Below are positions 63,304 through 64,000 of a stretch of DNA of 64,000 nt, in pieces. The notes beneath the pieces were generated by a model, which saw only the letters and a list, made by a program, of their open reading frames with translations, made no database searches and was not told the origin of the DNA. The position numbers and the translations under genes were made by a program. This DNA is from Marinobacter sp. BGYM27. Lineage in GTDB: Bacteria > Pseudomonadota > Gammaproteobacteria > Pseudomonadales > Oleiphilaceae. Numbering within the stretch: the stretch's first letter is position 1; every line of letters begins with the position of its first letter. Location of the stretch: positions 1 to 64,000 of the forward strand of contig JANZNS010000009.1 of assembly GCA_025153445.1 (NCBI GenBank). Reading direction: 5' to 3'.

Positions 63304-63963
63304 CTAACGGTCAGCGCGTTCAATATCGGACCACTGGCCTTCCCGTCCACCGGCCTCCCAGTTGGCTCGCAGCCACATCCGTTGAATCCTGCGCTCGATA
63401 TAATGTTTTCGCCATGCCTCGCTCCAGCCCAGGATGCTGGCAACAGTCGGTGGTCCCAGTCCGTCGATCAGGTACAGCTGGTAGCGGGGGCCGATGGTTT
63501 TCGCGACGATATTGTGAGGCAGCAGGTTGCGTGACAATACCTGTGTTTCACGCAGCCAGGCTTCGAGTTGTTGCAGGCTGGCAGTGACCACCGGGTCTGT
63601 ACCTTGTTGTTTCAGGAGCTTTTCAAGGGTGGGGGCCGGGTTGCCCTGATCATCGCTGATAAAATCAGTCTCACTGGCATCACCCAATGTTGTGGGCGTC
63701 ACGCCATGCCAGCGGGGCAGGTGATGCCAGATCTGATCGCCGCCGTGAACGATTGCGCGCTGGTGATAGGCGCTGATTTCCCGTTCGTTATCGTTCAGCG
63801 CTTTGCGTCCACGGAGTTTTTTGTACCAGGGCGCATCAGTGTATTGCTGGTCGGCCAGGTGCGGTTTCATGACTTTCAGGCAGTGGCGTGGATTATCCGG
63901 GTGGATGAAGCACAGCCGATTATCGCCTTCCGCGAAGGGTGTCATCCCGTTTAAATCGATCAT
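63304..63963 (-). CDS. YrbL family (PhoP regulatory network) protein
   Basis: A 219-residue protein of the PF10707 YrbL family, a protein-kinase-like fold group named after a PhoP/PmrA-responsive gene of enterobacteria; function unknown. The conserved patterns are DNRLCFIHPDNPRHCLKVMKP at the N-terminus, RNLLPHNIVAK (catalytic-loop-like HN) and YLIDGLG where DFG would stand. It is soluble, starts at ATG 63963 near the right edge and is convergent with the methyltransferase gene. Its kinase-like fold adds to the other kinase-fold genes of this region. Confidence 0.87.
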   Translation of the reverse strand: MIDLNGMTPFAEGDNRLCFIHPDNPRHCLKVMKPHLADQQYTDAPWYKKLRGRKALNDNEREISAYHQRAIVHGGDQIWHHLPRWHGVTPTTLGDASETDFISDDQGNPAPTLEKLLKQQGTDPVVTASLQQLEAWLRETQVLSRNLLPHNIVAKTIGPRYQLYLIDGLGPPTVASILGWSEAWRKHYIERRIQRMWLRANWEAGGREGQWSDIERADR

Positions 63964-64000
63964 AACCTGCTGTTCCCTCAGCTTGCGCGACGGTCCGTTG

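Overview
The window looks like a chromosome segment of a marine, aerobic gammaproteobacterium. The best guess is Marinobacter or a close relative (inferred from gene content and order, not from a marker gene search). The pointers are the order ubiE-ubiJ-ubiB-hisI-hisE-tatABC-rsmE, a wax ester synthase/DGAT, a PHA-system protein, a NhaD sodium/proton antiporter, malate:quinone oxidoreductase and an LPS-type envelope cluster. I saw no tRNA, rRNA, CRISPR array or prophage. The only mobile DNA is the tail of an IS3-type transposase at the left edge and a MITE-like palindromic repeat next to the HPP gene.

Layout. 1-1.3 kb: IS remnant, HPP membrane protein and a palindromic repeat. 1.3-7.5 kb: a tightly overlapped minus-strand run for ubiquinone synthesis (ubiE, ubiJ, ubiB), histidine synthesis (hisI, hisE), Tat export (tatA, tatB, tatC) and rRNA methylation (rsmE). 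7.8-10.9 kb: storage-lipid genes (PHA-system protein, alpha/beta hydrolase, WS/DGAT). 10.9-14.1 kb: the YdbL-YnbE-YdbH envelope lipid-transport trio. 14.3-16.4 kb: a LysR regulator divergent from glutathione-dependent formaldehyde dehydrogenase, with a candidate operator between them. 16.6-25.2 kb: central metabolism and repair (fumC, a CarS-like protein, metallophosphoesterase, msrA-msrB, nhaD, mqo). 25.4-34 kb: a secreted animal-type alpha-amylase, an RND efflux pair, a VOC protein, a PCu(A)C copper chaperone, and an outer-membrane barrel gene broken at an 11-base G tract. 34.1-39.6 kb: the nitrogen-control block ntrC, ntrB, DUF4124 gene and glnA, with NtrC sites and sigma-54 promoters visible. 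39.9-51.4 kb: typA, pip, dtd, a porin with a structured leader, a CYTH phosphatase, a potassium channel, glnE and ilvE. 51.5-64 kb: an LPS core/O-antigen cluster with four glycosyltransferases, several kinase-fold proteins, an O-antigen ligase, a pyruvyl transferase, an LpxL-type acyltransferase and a zinc-ribbon methyltransferase.

How the parts connect. GlnE modifies the adenylylation tyrosine still present in GlnA, and NtrB/NtrC would act on the enhancers seen upstream of glnA and ntrB, so most of the Ntr circuit lies here. The strongest candidate for something undescribed is the outer-membrane barrel gene. Its two halves are in different frames and meet exactly at the G11 tract. Removing one G restores a 333-residue protein, which is what a phase-variable surface protein caught in the OFF state looks like. 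Other points of interest are three consecutive palindromes in the porin leader, the crowd of kinase-fold proteins in the LPS cluster, and a bacterial homologue of archaeal CDP-archaeol synthase.
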